DNA of 64,000 bases from Enterobacteriaceae bacterium UBA5654 (GTDB lineage Bacteria; Pseudomonadota; Gammaproteobacteria; Enterobacterales; Enterobacteriaceae): positions 211,174-275,173 of the forward strand of contig DIJC01000026.1 of NCBI GenBank assembly GCA_002421005.1. Direction: 5' to 3'. Below are positions 33,997 through 44,636 of the stretch, piece by piece. The translations under genes and the position numbers were made by a program. The notes beneath the pieces are model-generated. The model saw nothing but the letters and a program-made list of their open reading frames with translations, did no database searches and had not been told where the DNA came from. Positions within the stretch are counted from its first letter, which is position 1, and each line of letters opens with the position of its first letter.

Positions 33997-35757
33997 ATGA
34001 CGCAAACATTTATACCCGGCAAAGATGCCGCCCTGGAAGATTCCATCGCTCGCTTCCAGACCAAACTTCAGGACCTCGGTTTTGACATTGAAGAAGCCTC
34101 ATGGCTGAATCCGGTGCCGAACGTCTGGTCGGTGCATATCCGTGATAAAGAGTGCGCGCTGTGCTTTACCAACGGCAAAGGGGCGACTAAAAAAGCGGCT
34201 CTGGCGTCGGCGCTGGGCGAATATTTTGAGCGTCTTTCTACCAACTATTTCTTTGCCGACTTCTGGCTGGGCGACACCATCGCCAATGGCCCGTTTGTAC
34301 ATTATCCGAACGAAAAATGGTTCCCGCTGCCGGAAGACGACAGTCTGCCGAAAGGGATCCTCGACGATCGCCTGCGCGCCTTTTACGATCCGGAGAACGA
34401 TCTAAGCGCGGGAATGCTGATTGACCTGCAATCCGGTAATGAAGATCGCGGTATCTGCACCCTGCCTTTCACTCGCCAGTCTGATAATCAGACCGTTTAT
34501 ATTCCCATGAATATCATCGGCAATCTGTATGTTTCAAACGGCATGTCAGCGGGTAATACGGCAAATGAAGCGCGCGTACAGGGGCTTTCAGAAGTCTTTG
34601 AACGTCATATTAAAAACCGGATTATCGCCGAATCCATCAGCCTGCCGGAAATTCCGGCGGACGTACTGGCGCGTTATCCTGGCGTGGTTGAAGCTATCAA
34701 CACGCTGGAAGCAGAAGGGTTCCCTATTTTTGCCTATGACGGTTCGCTGGGCGGCAAGTATCCGGTGATCTGCGTAGTGCTGTTTAACCCGGCTAATGGC
34801 ACCTGCTTTGCCTCATTTGGTGCGCATCCTGATTTTGGCGTGGCGCTCGAGCGTACCGTCACCGAACTGTTGCAGGGTCGCGGCCTGAAAGATCTGGACG
34901 TCTTTACGCCACCGACATTTGATGATGAAGAAGTCGCTGAGCATACCAATCTCGAAACCCATTTCATCGACTCCAGCGGTCTGATCTCCTGGGATATGTT
35001 CAAGCAGGAAGCGGATTATCCGTTTGTTGACTGGAGCTTTGCCGGAACCACCGAAGAAGAATTCGCCACGCTGATGGCCATCTTTAAGTCGGAAGATAAA
35101 GAAGTGTACATCGCTGATTACGAACACCTCAGCGTCTACGCTTGCCGGATTATCGTGCCAGGCATGTCGGATATCTATCCGGCAGAAGATTTGTGGCTGG
35201 CAAATAACAGCATGGGTAGCCACCTGCGCGAGACTATTCTGGCGCTGCCGGGTAGCAACTGGGATAAAGAAGACTATCTCAGCCTTATCGAGCAGCTTGA
35301 TGAAGAAGGCCACGACGATTTCACTCGCGTCCGTGAACTGCTTGGGCTGGCGACCGGCAGCAATAACGGCTGGTATACGCTGCGTATTGGCGAACTGAAA
35401 GCTATGCTCGCGCTGGCAGGCGGTGATACCGAGCAGGCGCTAATCTGGACTGAATGGACGATGGAGTTCAACGCCTCCGTCTTCAGCGCGGAACGGGCGA
35501 ACTACTATCGTTGCCTGCAAACATTGCTGCTGCTTACTCAGGAAGAAGAGCGCCAGCCGCTTCAGTATCTGAACGCTTTTGTGCGCATGTACGGTGCAGA
35601 AGCGGTGGAAGCTGCCAGCGCCGCCCTGAGCGGTGAAGCGCCGTTCTACGGGTTGCAGGAAGTCGATAACGAATTAGCGGCCTTCCCTGCGCATCAGTCG
35701 CTGCTACGCGCCTACGAAAAATTACAGCGTGCGAAAGCCGCTTTTTGGGCAAAATAA
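33997..35757 (+). CDS. ycaO: YcaO family protein, ribosomal S12 methylthiolation factor
   Basis: An ATP-dependent YcaO-domain protein. In E. coli it assists RimO in beta-methylthiolation of ribosomal protein S12. The start MTQTFIPGKDAALEDS gives 586 residues as in E. coli; an upstream in-frame stretch lacks family similarity. The YcaO nucleotide-binding region includes GKGATKKAALASALGEYFERLS and NTANEARVQGLSEVFERH. The C-terminal third (after about 420) is helical and TPR-like. No azoline-peptide or TOMM genes flank it, so a housekeeping role is likely. Confidence 0.96.
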   Translation: MTQTFIPGKDAALEDSIARFQTKLQDLGFDIEEASWLNPVPNVWSVHIRDKECALCFTNGKGATKKAALASALGEYFERLSTNYFFADFWLGDTIANGPFVHYPNEKWFPLPEDDSLPKGILDDRLRAFYDPENDLSAGMLIDLQSGNEDRGICTLPFTRQSDNQTVYIPMNIIGNLYVSNGMSAGNTANEARVQGLSEVFERHIKNRIIAESISLPEIPADVLARYPGVVEAINTLEAEGFPIFAYDGSLGGKYPVICVVLFNPANGTCFASFGAHPDFGVALERTVTELLQGRGLKDLDVFTPPTFDDEEVAEHTNLETHFIDSSGLISWDMFKQEADYPFVDWSFAGTTEEEFATLMAIFKSEDKEVYIADYEHLSVYACRIIVPGMSDIYPAEDLWLANNSMGSHLRETILALPGSNWDKEDYLSLIEQLDEEGHDDFTRVRELLGLATGSNNGWYTLRIGELKAMLALAGGDTEQALIWTEWTMEFNASVFSAERANYYRCLQTLLLLTQEEERQPLQYLNAFVRMYGAEAVEAASAALSGEAPFYGLQEVDNELAAFPAHQSLLRAYEKLQRAKAAFWAK

Positions 35758-35808
35758 AAGCGGATAACCATAGCAGCAGTAGGCTTACCCGTAAGTCTGC
35801 GTTATATT

Positions 35809-35836
35809 ACGGAGCGAATTTACCGCTCCGTTTTTT
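35809..35836 (+). terminator. Terminator after ycaO
   Basis: ACGGAGCG and CGCTCCGT form an 8-base stem followed directly by TTTTTT. It ends 79 bases past the ycaO stop. Confidence 0.88.
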
Positions 35837-36161
35837 GTATTTTTGGTCAAAATTCGAAAATGTGATCATTAGGTTAAATATGAGTAAAGGTAATTAGATT
35901 TATCTTTTCCAGAATGTAACCTTATGTGTTGATTACCCCATTTTAATTAACCATTCTCCGGAGACCATAAAGAAAAATTCAACTCAATTTGTAATTTTTA
36001 AAATTTATTTTTACTTGGATAATCAAGACGTTAACCCTAAATAGCTGTAAAACCATACGCTATGCAGGCCTATAAGCCAGGCGAGATATGATCTATATCA
36101 AATTCTCTTCTATAATGCTTTGTTAGTATCTCGTCGCCGACTTAATAAAGAGAGAGTTAGT
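35837..36161 (+). promoter_or_regulatory. focA–pfl upstream regulatory region
   Basis: About 325 AT-rich bases without a gene precede focA. In E. coli this region binds FNR, ArcA and IHF and drives anaerobic induction of the focA-pfl operon. The layout and the proximal 50 bases are highly similar to that arrangement. An FNR-like site is listed separately; ArcA or IHF sites cannot be fixed by eye. Confidence 0.65.
36088..36135 (+). promoter_or_regulatory. FNR-dependent promoter of focA-pflB
   Basis: ATGATCTATATCAA (36088–36101) is a near-consensus FNR palindrome; its reverse complement reads TTGAT-N4-ATCAT. A TAGTAT −10 box at 36124–36129 predicts a start at 36136. The FNR centre then falls at −41.5, the class II activation position. 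A TATAAT at 36111 is also present but gives −28.5. Confidence 0.6.
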
Positions 36162-37019
36162 GTGAAAGCTGACAACCCTTTTGATCTAATACTTCCTGCA
36201 GCAATGGCCAAAGTGGCCGAAGAAGCAGGTGTCTATAAAGCAACGAAACAACCGTTGACCACCTTTTTCCTGGCGATTACTGCGGGCGTTTTCATCTCTA
36301 TTGCTTTTGTTTTCTATATCACCGCGACGACCGGTACTGCGGGCATGCCATACGGTATGGCGAAACTGGTAGGCGGTATTTGCTTCTCATTGGGTCTGAT
36401 CCTTTGCGTCGTTTGTGGCGCTGACCTGTTTACGTCCACCGTGCTTATCGTTGTCGCGAAAGCCAGCGGACGCATTACCTGGGGTCAACTGGGACGTAAC
36501 TGGCTTAATGTGTACTTCGGCAACCTGATAGGCGCGCTGCTCTTTGTGCTGCTGATGTGGCTTTCCGGCGAGTATATGACCGCCAACGGGGGATGGGGGC
36601 TTAATGTCCTGCAAACCGCCGACCACAAAATGCACCACACCTTTATTGAAGCCGTCTGCCTCGGCATTCTGGCAAACCTGATGGTCTGCCTCGCTGTGTG
36701 GATGAGCTACTCCGGCCGCAGCCTGACCGATAAATCACTGATTATGATTTTACCGGTCGCCATGTTCGTTGCCAGCGGCTTTGAACACAGCATCGCGAAT
36801 ATGTTTATGATCCCCCTGGGTATCGTAATCCGTAATTTCGCCAGCCCGGAATTCTGGACCGCAATCGGTTCATCACCGGACAATTTTTCTCATCTGACTG
36901 TTATGAACTTCATCACGGATAACCTGATCCCAGTGACTATCGGGAACATTATCGGCGGTGGTTTGTTAGTCGGGTTGACATACTGGGTCATTTACCTGCG
37001 TGGCAACAATCATCACTAA
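36162..37019 (+). CDS. focA: Formate channel FocA
   Basis: A pentameric formate/nitrite-family channel that exports and imports formate during fermentation. The start is GTG (VKADNPFDL), as in E. coli, giving 285 residues. The N-terminal helix that interacts with PflB is conserved, as are six membrane helices and motifs such as FVFYITATTGTAGMPYG and CGADLFTSTV. It lies 51 bases upstream of pflB. Confidence 0.97.
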   Translation: MKADNPFDLILPAAMAKVAEEAGVYKATKQPLTTFFLAITAGVFISIAFVFYITATTGTAGMPYGMAKLVGGICFSLGLILCVVCGADLFTSTVLIVVAKASGRITWGQLGRNWLNVYFGNLIGALLFVLLMWLSGEYMTANGGWGLNVLQTADHKMHHTFIEAVCLGILANLMVCLAVWMSYSGRSLTDKSLIMILPVAMFVASGFEHSIANMFMIPLGIVIRNFASPEFWTAIGSSPDNFSHLTVMNFITDNLIPVTIGNIIGGGLLVGLTYWVIYLRGNNHH

Positions 37020-37070
37020 TGATTGTTCCAGGCAGTAAATAAAAAGTCCACTTTAGAAGGTAGGTGTTAC

Positions 37071-39353
<2,283 letters not shown>

Positions 39354-39392
39354 TTGGTTTTGACTGAAATCGCGATTAAAAAAGCGTAAAAT

Positions 39393-39420
39393 AAAGGCTC
39401 CACAGCAGTGGGGCCTTTTT
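39393..39420 (+). terminator. Terminator after pflB
   Basis: AAAGGCTCCAC and GTGGGGCCTTT pair (one G·T) around AGCA, followed by a T-run. It separates focA-pflB from the separately transcribed pflA. Confidence 0.85.
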
Positions 39421-39540
39421 CATACCCGCAGTCGGTTTTGTCCGTTATCTATACTTATGGGTGACAGCCAAAACAGACTCCAATCTTAGTGAGTTGAGCA
39501 TACACAGGCCAGGAAGGCCAAAGCTGGAGAAACCATCGCA

Positions 39541-40281
39541 ATGTCAGTTACTGGTCGCATTCACTCCTTTGAATCCTGTGGCACCGTTGACGGCCCGGGC
39601 ATCCGTTTTATTACCTTCTTTCAGGGCTGCCTGATGCGCTGCATGTATTGCCATAACCGCGATACCTGGGACACGCACGGCGGTAAGGAAGTTACCGTTG
39701 AAGAGCTGATGAAAGAGGTCGTCACCTATCGCCACTTTATGAACGCCTCCGGCGGCGGCGTAACCGCGTCCGGCGGTGAGGCCATCCTGCAGGCTGAATT
39801 CGTGCGCGACTGGTTCCGCGCCTGTAAGAAAGAAGGCATTCATACCTGCCTGGACACCAACGGCTTTGTGCGCCGTTACGATCCGGTGATTGATGAACTG
39901 CTGGAAGTGACCGATTTAGTCATGCTGGATCTCAAGCAGATGAACGATGAGATCCACCAGAATCTGGTCGGGGTGTCCAACCACCGCACCCTGGAGTTTG
40001 CTCGCTACCTGTCTAATAAAGATATCAAAGTTTGGATCCGCTACGTGGTCGTTCCCGGCTGGTCTGATGATGATGACTCCGCACACCGCCTGGGCGAATT
40101 TACCCGCGACATGGGCAACGTCGAGAAAATTGAAATGCTGCCCTATCACGAGTTAGGCAAGCACAAGTGGGTGGCGATGGGCGAAGAATATAAGCTGGAC
40201 GGCGTTAAACCACCGAAGAAAGAAACGATGGAACGCGTGAAGGGCATTCTGGAGCAGTACGGACACAAGGTGATGTACTGA
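39541..40281 (+). CDS. pflA: Pyruvate formate-lyase activating enzyme
   Basis: A radical-SAM enzyme that abstracts hydrogen from Gly734 of PflB. It has 246 residues, as in E. coli. The [4Fe-4S]-binding CxxxCxxC is C30, C34 and C37 in GCLMRCMYCHNRD. The glycine-rich SAM-binding segment is GGGVTASGGEA. It has its own 187-base upstream region, and its 3' end converges on the rpiR-type gene. Confidence 0.97.
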   Translation: MSVTGRIHSFESCGTVDGPGIRFITFFQGCLMRCMYCHNRDTWDTHGGKEVTVEELMKEVVTYRHFMNASGGGVTASGGEAILQAEFVRDWFRACKKEGIHTCLDTNGFVRRYDPVIDELLEVTDLVMLDLKQMNDEIHQNLVGVSNHRTLEFARYLSNKDIKVWIRYVVVPGWSDDDDSAHRLGEFTRDMGNVEKIEMLPYHELGKHKWVAMGEEYKLDGVKPPKKETMERVKGILEQYGHKVMY

Positions 40282-40290
40282 CAAACTACA

Positions 40291-40325
40291 CCGCTGGCGC
40301 TGACCTTTCCGGGCCGTGCCAGCGG
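40291..40325. terminator. Convergent hairpin between pflA and the rpiR-type gene
   Basis: CCGCTGGC and GCCAGCGG pair across a 19-base loop in the 54-base gap between convergent genes. There is no T-run on either side, so terminator activity is uncertain. Confidence 0.4.
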
Positions 40326-40335
40326 CGCAAAGCGA

Positions 40336-41184
40336 TTACGACATAAAATATTCCGACAGCTTATTCGCCACGCTTTCAATCGAGAAAATACTCTTCTGAT
40401 GCGCCTTACGGCACTCCGCATAACGCTCATCCTGCTCTTCGAGCGCGTTAAGCACTCTGTCCGCCACCATCATCGCCCCGGCGATTTCGGCAAAACCGTA
40501 CTCCCCTTCCCCTTTAAGCGCCACGGCGGCCTGCAAATTCCAGTCTGAAAGCCGACTGAGCGGCGCAAACGTTCCGCGCGTCAGCGATAAAATTTTCACG
40601 CCGTGCTGCTTCGCCAGCGTCAGCACCTGCATCATATCGGCGGAGGTCTGCTCGGTATGGATCACAATGATCCCCTGACTTTGCGGCTCCACCATCATTG
40701 CTGAAGGCGAAAGGTAAAAACGATCGACGAAGCTGGCGGCCTTACCCATTTTGATCAGGTTCATCTGTAAAAACAGCGCCACCGGCACCGCCGTTCCCAC
40801 CGCGTAAATCGAGACGTTACTCACCAGATTGAGCCATGCTGCCGCCGCCTGCAATTCCTGGCTGTTAATGATGGTATGGCTGTCGCGGATGCTTGCCAGC
40901 ACCGAAGAGATTTCTTCTTTGTTTTTGTCTTCAGGACGGGCTGCGCCCTGCTCCATTGCGAGCGCGGTTCTGAAATCAGAGAAGCCCCTGAAGCCAAAGG
41001 CCCGGCAAAAGCGCGTGATGCTCCCTTCACTGGTTTCAATCGAATCCGCCAGTTCAGTAATGGTATGGCGCATGACAAAATCTGGATTCTCCGTCACAAA
41101 GCGCCCAACTTTCTCAAGTATCGGGCTAAGCGCCGCAGACTCATTTCTTATATTTATCAATAAATTAGCATTAATCTGGCTCAT
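40336..41184 (-). CDS. RpiR-family transcriptional regulator
   Basis: The N-terminal 75 residues form an HTH_6 domain, with the helix-turn-helix around HTITELADSIETSEGSITRF. A SIS sugar-phosphate isomerase-type domain follows (about 115–250; IYAVGTAVPVALFLQMNLIKMG and IIVIHTEQTSADMMQVLTLAKQHGV), which senses phosphosugars in this family. The ATG at 41184 (MSQINANLL) gives 282 residues; a GTG 12 codons upstream is less likely. It diverges from the PTS–transketolase genes with 120 bases between the starts, and is the probable local regulator of that cassette. Confidence 0.9.
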   Translation of the reverse strand: MSQINANLLINIRNESAALSPILEKVGRFVTENPDFVMRHTITELADSIETSEGSITRFCRAFGFRGFSDFRTALAMEQGAARPEDKNKEEISSVLASIRDSHTIINSQELQAAAAWLNLVSNVSIYAVGTAVPVALFLQMNLIKMGKAASFVDRFYLSPSAMMVEPQSQGIIVIHTEQTSADMMQVLTLAKQHGVKILSLTRGTFAPLSRLSDWNLQAAVALKGEGEYGFAEIAGAMMVADRVLNALEEQDERYAECRKAHQKSIFSIESVANKLSEYFMS

Positions 41185-41268
41185 TTTTTGCCTTTTTGCA
41201 CAAAATGCAAACGCTGTCACATTAATCTGTTTGTATAAAGATAATAATTTTTTTTGTCACATCATCAA

Positions 41269-41286
41269 TAAAAATAATTATTTTTA
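41269..41286 (+). promoter_or_regulatory. Perfect 18-base palindrome upstream of the PTS operon
   Basis: TAAAAATAATTATTTTTA reads the same on both strands and lies 18 bases before the PTS IIB start codon, inside the divergent regulatory gap. It could be an operator for the RpiR-type regulator, overlapping the 5' untranslated region. The low-complexity composition keeps confidence modest. Confidence 0.35.
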
Positions 41287-41304
41287 CAAAACAGGAGAAA
41301 GTAA

Positions 41305-41580
41305 ATGAAAGGTCTTATCGTCTGTCGTACCGGCATGGGCAGTTCCTTAATGCTCAAAATCAAAGCACAAAAAATTATTGATAAACATGGATGGGATATT
41401 GACCTCGAACATGACGTGCTTTCCGGTCTCCGTACCTGGCAAAATATTGATTTTGTCATCACCATGCGCGACCTCACCGATGAGGTCGAAGCTGCCGGAT
41501 TCAGAGCTATCGGCATCGTCGACCTGATGAACAGCGACGAAATGGAATCTGCGCTCACCAGCGTAGTTCAGGGTAACTAA
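41305..41580 (+). CDS. PTS EIIB component, ascorbate/UlaB-like
   Basis: A small cytoplasmic phosphocarrier of 91 residues. The phosphoryl-accepting cysteine is Cys7 in the P-loop-like LIVCRTGMGSSLML. It receives phosphate from EIIA (encoded at the end of the cassette) and passes it to the sugar entering through EIIC. CAGGAG precedes the ATG at good spacing. It resembles the UlaB/SgaB type more than the lactose or galactitol types, judging from the small size and the IIC partner. Confidence 0.88.
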   Translation: MKGLIVCRTGMGSSLMLKIKAQKIIDKHGWDIDLEHDVLSGLRTWQNIDFVITMRDLTDEVEAAGFRAIGIVDLMNSDEMESALTSVVQGN

Positions 41581-41597
41581 CCAATCCCGGAGGAAAT

Positions 41598-42863
41598 ATG
41601 GATCTCCTCAAGTTTATTGTATTCGACATTCTGGGTGTAACCCCACTTTTAGTTGGCTTTATCGCATTAATCGGCCTGCTAATCCAACGTAAACCCATCG
41701 AAAAAGTATTGTCCGGCACCTTTAAGACTATCGTCGGCTTTCTGGTATTTGCAGGCGGTGCCGGGCTGGCGGTAACGTCACTGGGCAATTTCCAGACGCT
41801 GTTCAGCGACGGTTTCGGACTGAAAGGCGTGATGCCGCTGGCAGAAGCGTTAACCGGTCTGGCGCAGACGAAGTTTTCCATGTGCGTGTCACTGATTATG
41901 GTGGTGGGATTTGGCTGGAACCTGCTTTTTGCCCGCATCACGCCTTTTAAGTATATCTTCCTGACCGGCCAGCATAACCTTTATCTGTCAGCACTGCTGA
42001 CCGTAACGTTAAAGGCGCTGGGTTACAGCGATGTCGTCACCATTGTGGCTGGCTCCATTCTGCTGGGTCTGGCGGCCTGTATTTATCCGGCCATCGCCCA
42101 GCCATGGATGCGCAAAATTACCGGTAACGACGAAATTGCGATGGGGCATTACGTTACGCTGGCATATGCGTTATCGGGATGGATCGGTTCTAAAGTTGGC
42201 GATCCCAAACAGTCCACGGAAAAACTGAATTTGCCGGGCTGGCTGGGGATCTTCAAAGACTACATCGTCTCGGTCTCTATTTCAGTCAGTATCTTCTACT
42301 ACATCGCCGCGCTGGCTGCGGGTAAAGCTGCGGTGACTGCCGCTGCCGGAGGTATGCACTGGCTGGTGTACCCTCTGTTTCAGTCACTGACGTTTACCGC
42401 CTCGCTGTACATCATTATCACTGGCGTGCGTCTGCTGCTGTCTGAAATCGTCCCGGCGTTTCTTGGGATCTCGGAAAAGTTTATTCCCAATGCCAAACCG
42501 GCGCTCGATTGTCCGGTGGTATTTCCTTACGCCCCAACCGCCACGGTGCTTGGCTTCATCTCTTCGTTCATCGGCGGTCTGGTGGTGATGGGCATTCTCG
42601 CGCTGATTGGTCAGACGGTGATTATTCCGGTTGCCATCCCCTATTTTTTCATCGGTGCCACGGCGGCGGTTTTTGGCAACGCATCCGGCGGCTGGAAAGG
42701 CGCGATTGCGGGCAGCTTCGTCACAGGCATTCTTATCGGCGTCGGTCCGGCACTGATCTATCCGATTATGGAATCCGTTGGCCTCTCCGGTACCAGCTTC
42801 CCGGAAACTGACTTTGTCGTTCTGGGGCTGGTGGTGTACTACGTGGGCAAAATGCTGCCCTGA
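41598..42863 (+). CDS. PTS EIIC transporter, UlaA/SgaT-like
   Basis: The membrane channel of the PTS: 421 residues with about ten to eleven hydrophobic segments. Family features include the N-terminal VTPLLVGFIALIGLLIQRKP, ITPFKYIFLTGQHNLYLSALL, the HWLVYPLFQSL region, and the glycine-rich FGNASGGWKGAIAGSFVTG near the C-terminus. These match the ascorbate-type (EIIC-GAT) permeases. GGAGG lies 17 bases after the IIB stop, so the two genes are coupled. The actual substrate cannot be read from sequence; pairing with transketolase suggests a pentose, pentitol or related sugar acid. Confidence 0.88.
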   Translation: MDLLKFIVFDILGVTPLLVGFIALIGLLIQRKPIEKVLSGTFKTIVGFLVFAGGAGLAVTSLGNFQTLFSDGFGLKGVMPLAEALTGLAQTKFSMCVSLIMVVGFGWNLLFARITPFKYIFLTGQHNLYLSALLTVTLKALGYSDVVTIVAGSILLGLAACIYPAIAQPWMRKITGNDEIAMGHYVTLAYALSGWIGSKVGDPKQSTEKLNLPGWLGIFKDYIVSVSISVSIFYYIAALAAGKAAVTAAAGGMHWLVYPLFQSLTFTASLYIIITGVRLLLSEIVPAFLGISEKFIPNAKPALDCPVVFPYAPTATVLGFISSFIGGLVVMGILALIGQTVIIPVAIPYFFIGATAAVFGNASGGWKGAIAGSFVTGILIGVGPALIYPIMESVGLSGTSFPETDFVVLGLVVYYVGKMLP

Positions 42864-42875
42864 TAAGGAAAAAAC

Positions 42876-43673
42876 ATGACTATCGAACAACTGAAATCTC
42901 ATGCGCTGGCGGCTCGCCGCGATATTGTGACCATGATTTACGAATCGGGAATCGGCCATCCGGGTGGGGCGCTGTCAATCATTGATATTTTGACGTGGAT
43001 TTATCACCAGGAGGTCGATCTGGATGCCGCGCCGCGCAGCAAAGTGGTGATGAGCAAGGGTCATGCGGTGGCCGCGCAGTACGTCCTGCTCCACCAAAAA
43101 GGCAAAGTTGAGCGCAGCGAATTTAATACCTTCAGGCAGATCAATTCGCGTTTGCAGGGACATCCCAGCATTAAATCGCTGCCGGAGGTTGATGCCACCA
43201 CCGGGCTGCTCGGGCAGGGACTGTCGGTAGCGCTGGGCATGGCAGCAGCGAAAAAACGCGCGGGCAATCCTCACCGGGTCTTCGCCATCATCGGCGACGG
43301 CGAAATGCATGAAGGCCAGATTTGGGAGTCGTTGCAGCAGGCCGCGCATATGAAAATGGATAATCTGGTCGCCGTCATCGACTACAACGGTTTCTCTTCC
43401 CACGATCCGGTTAATCAAGTGATCAATCTTGAACCGTTGGCCGACAAGATCCGCAGTTTTGGCTGGCACGTACTGGAAATGCAGGATGGCAATGACATGC
43501 ATCAGGTTGCCGATACGCTGCTGCTGTCACGCCATCTGAAGGGCAAACCGGTCGCCATTCTCGCCCATACCACCAAAGGCAGCGGCGTCAGTTACATGGA
43601 AAACAACGGGGACTGGCATTCCAAAACCCCCAGCGCGGAACAGTACCAGCAGGCAATGGAGGAATTACAATAA
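42876..43673 (+). CDS. Transketolase, N-terminal (TPP-binding) subunit
   Basis: A 265-residue protein corresponding to the first third of a standard transketolase. Early histidine motifs (IGHPGGALSIIDIL, SKGHAVAAQY) and the thiamine-diphosphate motif IIGDGEMHEGQIWES followed by DNLVAVIDYN are intact. It must pair with the C-terminal subunit encoded next, since the enzyme is split over two genes. Its stop overlaps the start of the second half as TAATG, ensuring equal synthesis. Split transketolases of this kind often accompany PTS or sugar-catabolic operons. Confidence 0.92.
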   Translation: MTIEQLKSHALAARRDIVTMIYESGIGHPGGALSIIDILTWIYHQEVDLDAAPRSKVVMSKGHAVAAQYVLLHQKGKVERSEFNTFRQINSRLQGHPSIKSLPEVDATTGLLGQGLSVALGMAAAKKRAGNPHRVFAIIGDGEMHEGQIWESLQQAAHMKMDNLVAVIDYNGFSSHDPVNQVINLEPLADKIRSFGWHVLEMQDGNDMHQVADTLLLSRHLKGKPVAILAHTTKGSGVSYMENNGDWHSKTPSAEQYQQAMEELQ

Positions 43674-44584
43674 TGAAAGCACCACGTGATGAGATCGGCA
43701 AAGCGCTGATCGCGTTAAAAGCCAAAGGCTACCCTGTCGTTGCCATCGACAGCGATCTGGCAAGCTCAACCCGTACGGATCAGTTCCAGGCAGCATATCC
43801 TGACGCCTTTTTCGAAATGGGCATTGCAGAAGGTTCAGCAATGAGTTTCGCCGTCGGGCAGGCGCTGGAAGGCAATATCCCTTTTTACGTTAACTTTGCC
43901 ATGTTTGTTACCGGAACCGCCTGGACCCAGCTACGTCAGGCCTGCTATGCCAAAGCCAATATCAAGCTGGTGGGCAGCCATCCCGGAATGGACGATGGCC
44001 CGGATGGCGCATCGCACCATGCGCTGGAAGATCTGGCCCTCACCCGCGTTCTGCCGGGGATCACGATTTTAACCCCGGCGGATGCGGAAGAAGTCGAAGC
44101 CGCCTTTGAGCAGGCGGCGAGGATCCACGGCCCGGTTTATATTCGCGTTGCGCGCGAGCCGATGCCGGTGCGGGATAAAACCCGCATACCCCGGGTGAGC
44201 GATATTGCCGCCGTTGAAGATTCAGGTAACGATTTCGCGATCCTGTACGAAGGAACGGTGCTTGAACAGGCTACCGGCGGCTATCAGCAATTACTGGCGG
44301 AGGGTAAAACGGGCAAACTGATCCACGTAGCCACGTTAAAACCGTTTAATCGCCGGGCATTTCTTGAACTCGTCAGTGGCTGCCCGCGTATTGCTACCAT
44401 CGAAAACCACACCATCAACAGCGGACTTGGAGGACAAGTGGCGGAAGTCCTTGCGGAGGAAGGGCACAGCGCCCGCCTGATCCGTCTCGGCACCCAGGAC
44501 ACCTTTACTGAATCGGGTAATAGTCGCCAGCTTAAAGAGAAATACGGCATTTCTGCTGCCGCGCTCTGTAACGCGTTGCGTTAA
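43673..44584 (+). CDS. Transketolase, C-terminal subunit
   Basis: A 303-residue protein holding the pyrimidine-binding and C-terminal domains. The catalytic glutamate that activates thiamine diphosphate is in FEMGIAEGSAMSF. SHPGMDDGPDGASHHALEDLALTR is a conserved substrate-side segment, and IATIENHTINSGLGGQVAEVL belongs to the C-terminal domain. With the preceding gene it forms a complete ketol-transferring enzyme. It is a specialised paralogue; the housekeeping full-length tktA/tktB are not in the window. Confidence 0.92.
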   Translation: MKAPRDEIGKALIALKAKGYPVVAIDSDLASSTRTDQFQAAYPDAFFEMGIAEGSAMSFAVGQALEGNIPFYVNFAMFVTGTAWTQLRQACYAKANIKLVGSHPGMDDGPDGASHHALEDLALTRVLPGITILTPADAEEVEAAFEQAARIHGPVYIRVAREPMPVRDKTRIPRVSDIAAVEDSGNDFAILYEGTVLEQATGGYQQLLAEGKTGKLIHVATLKPFNRRAFLELVSGCPRIATIENHTINSGLGGQVAEVLAEEGHSARLIRLGTQDTFTESGNSRQLKEKYGISAAALCNALR

Positions 44585-44589
44585 CACGA

Positions 44590-44616
44590 AAGGCAGGCCG
44601 CGTGTCGGCCTGCCTT
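44590..44616 (+). terminator. Hairpin between transketolase and PTS IIA genes
   Basis: AAGGCAGGCCG and CGGCCTGCCTT form a perfect 11-base stem with a CGTGT loop, 5 bases after the transketolase stop. The following tract (ATTGGG) is not T-rich enough for full termination. It probably attenuates or processes the transcript before the IIA gene, which has its own AAAGGAG ribosome site. Confidence 0.55.
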
Positions 44617-44636
44617 ATTGGGAAAGGAGATAAACA

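Noticed and set aside
36111..36116. TATAAT as the −10 of the focA promoter
   Set aside because: It would put the FNR site at −28.5, incompatible with activation; TAGTAT at 36124 gives −41.5. A constitutive minor start from TATAAT is still possible.
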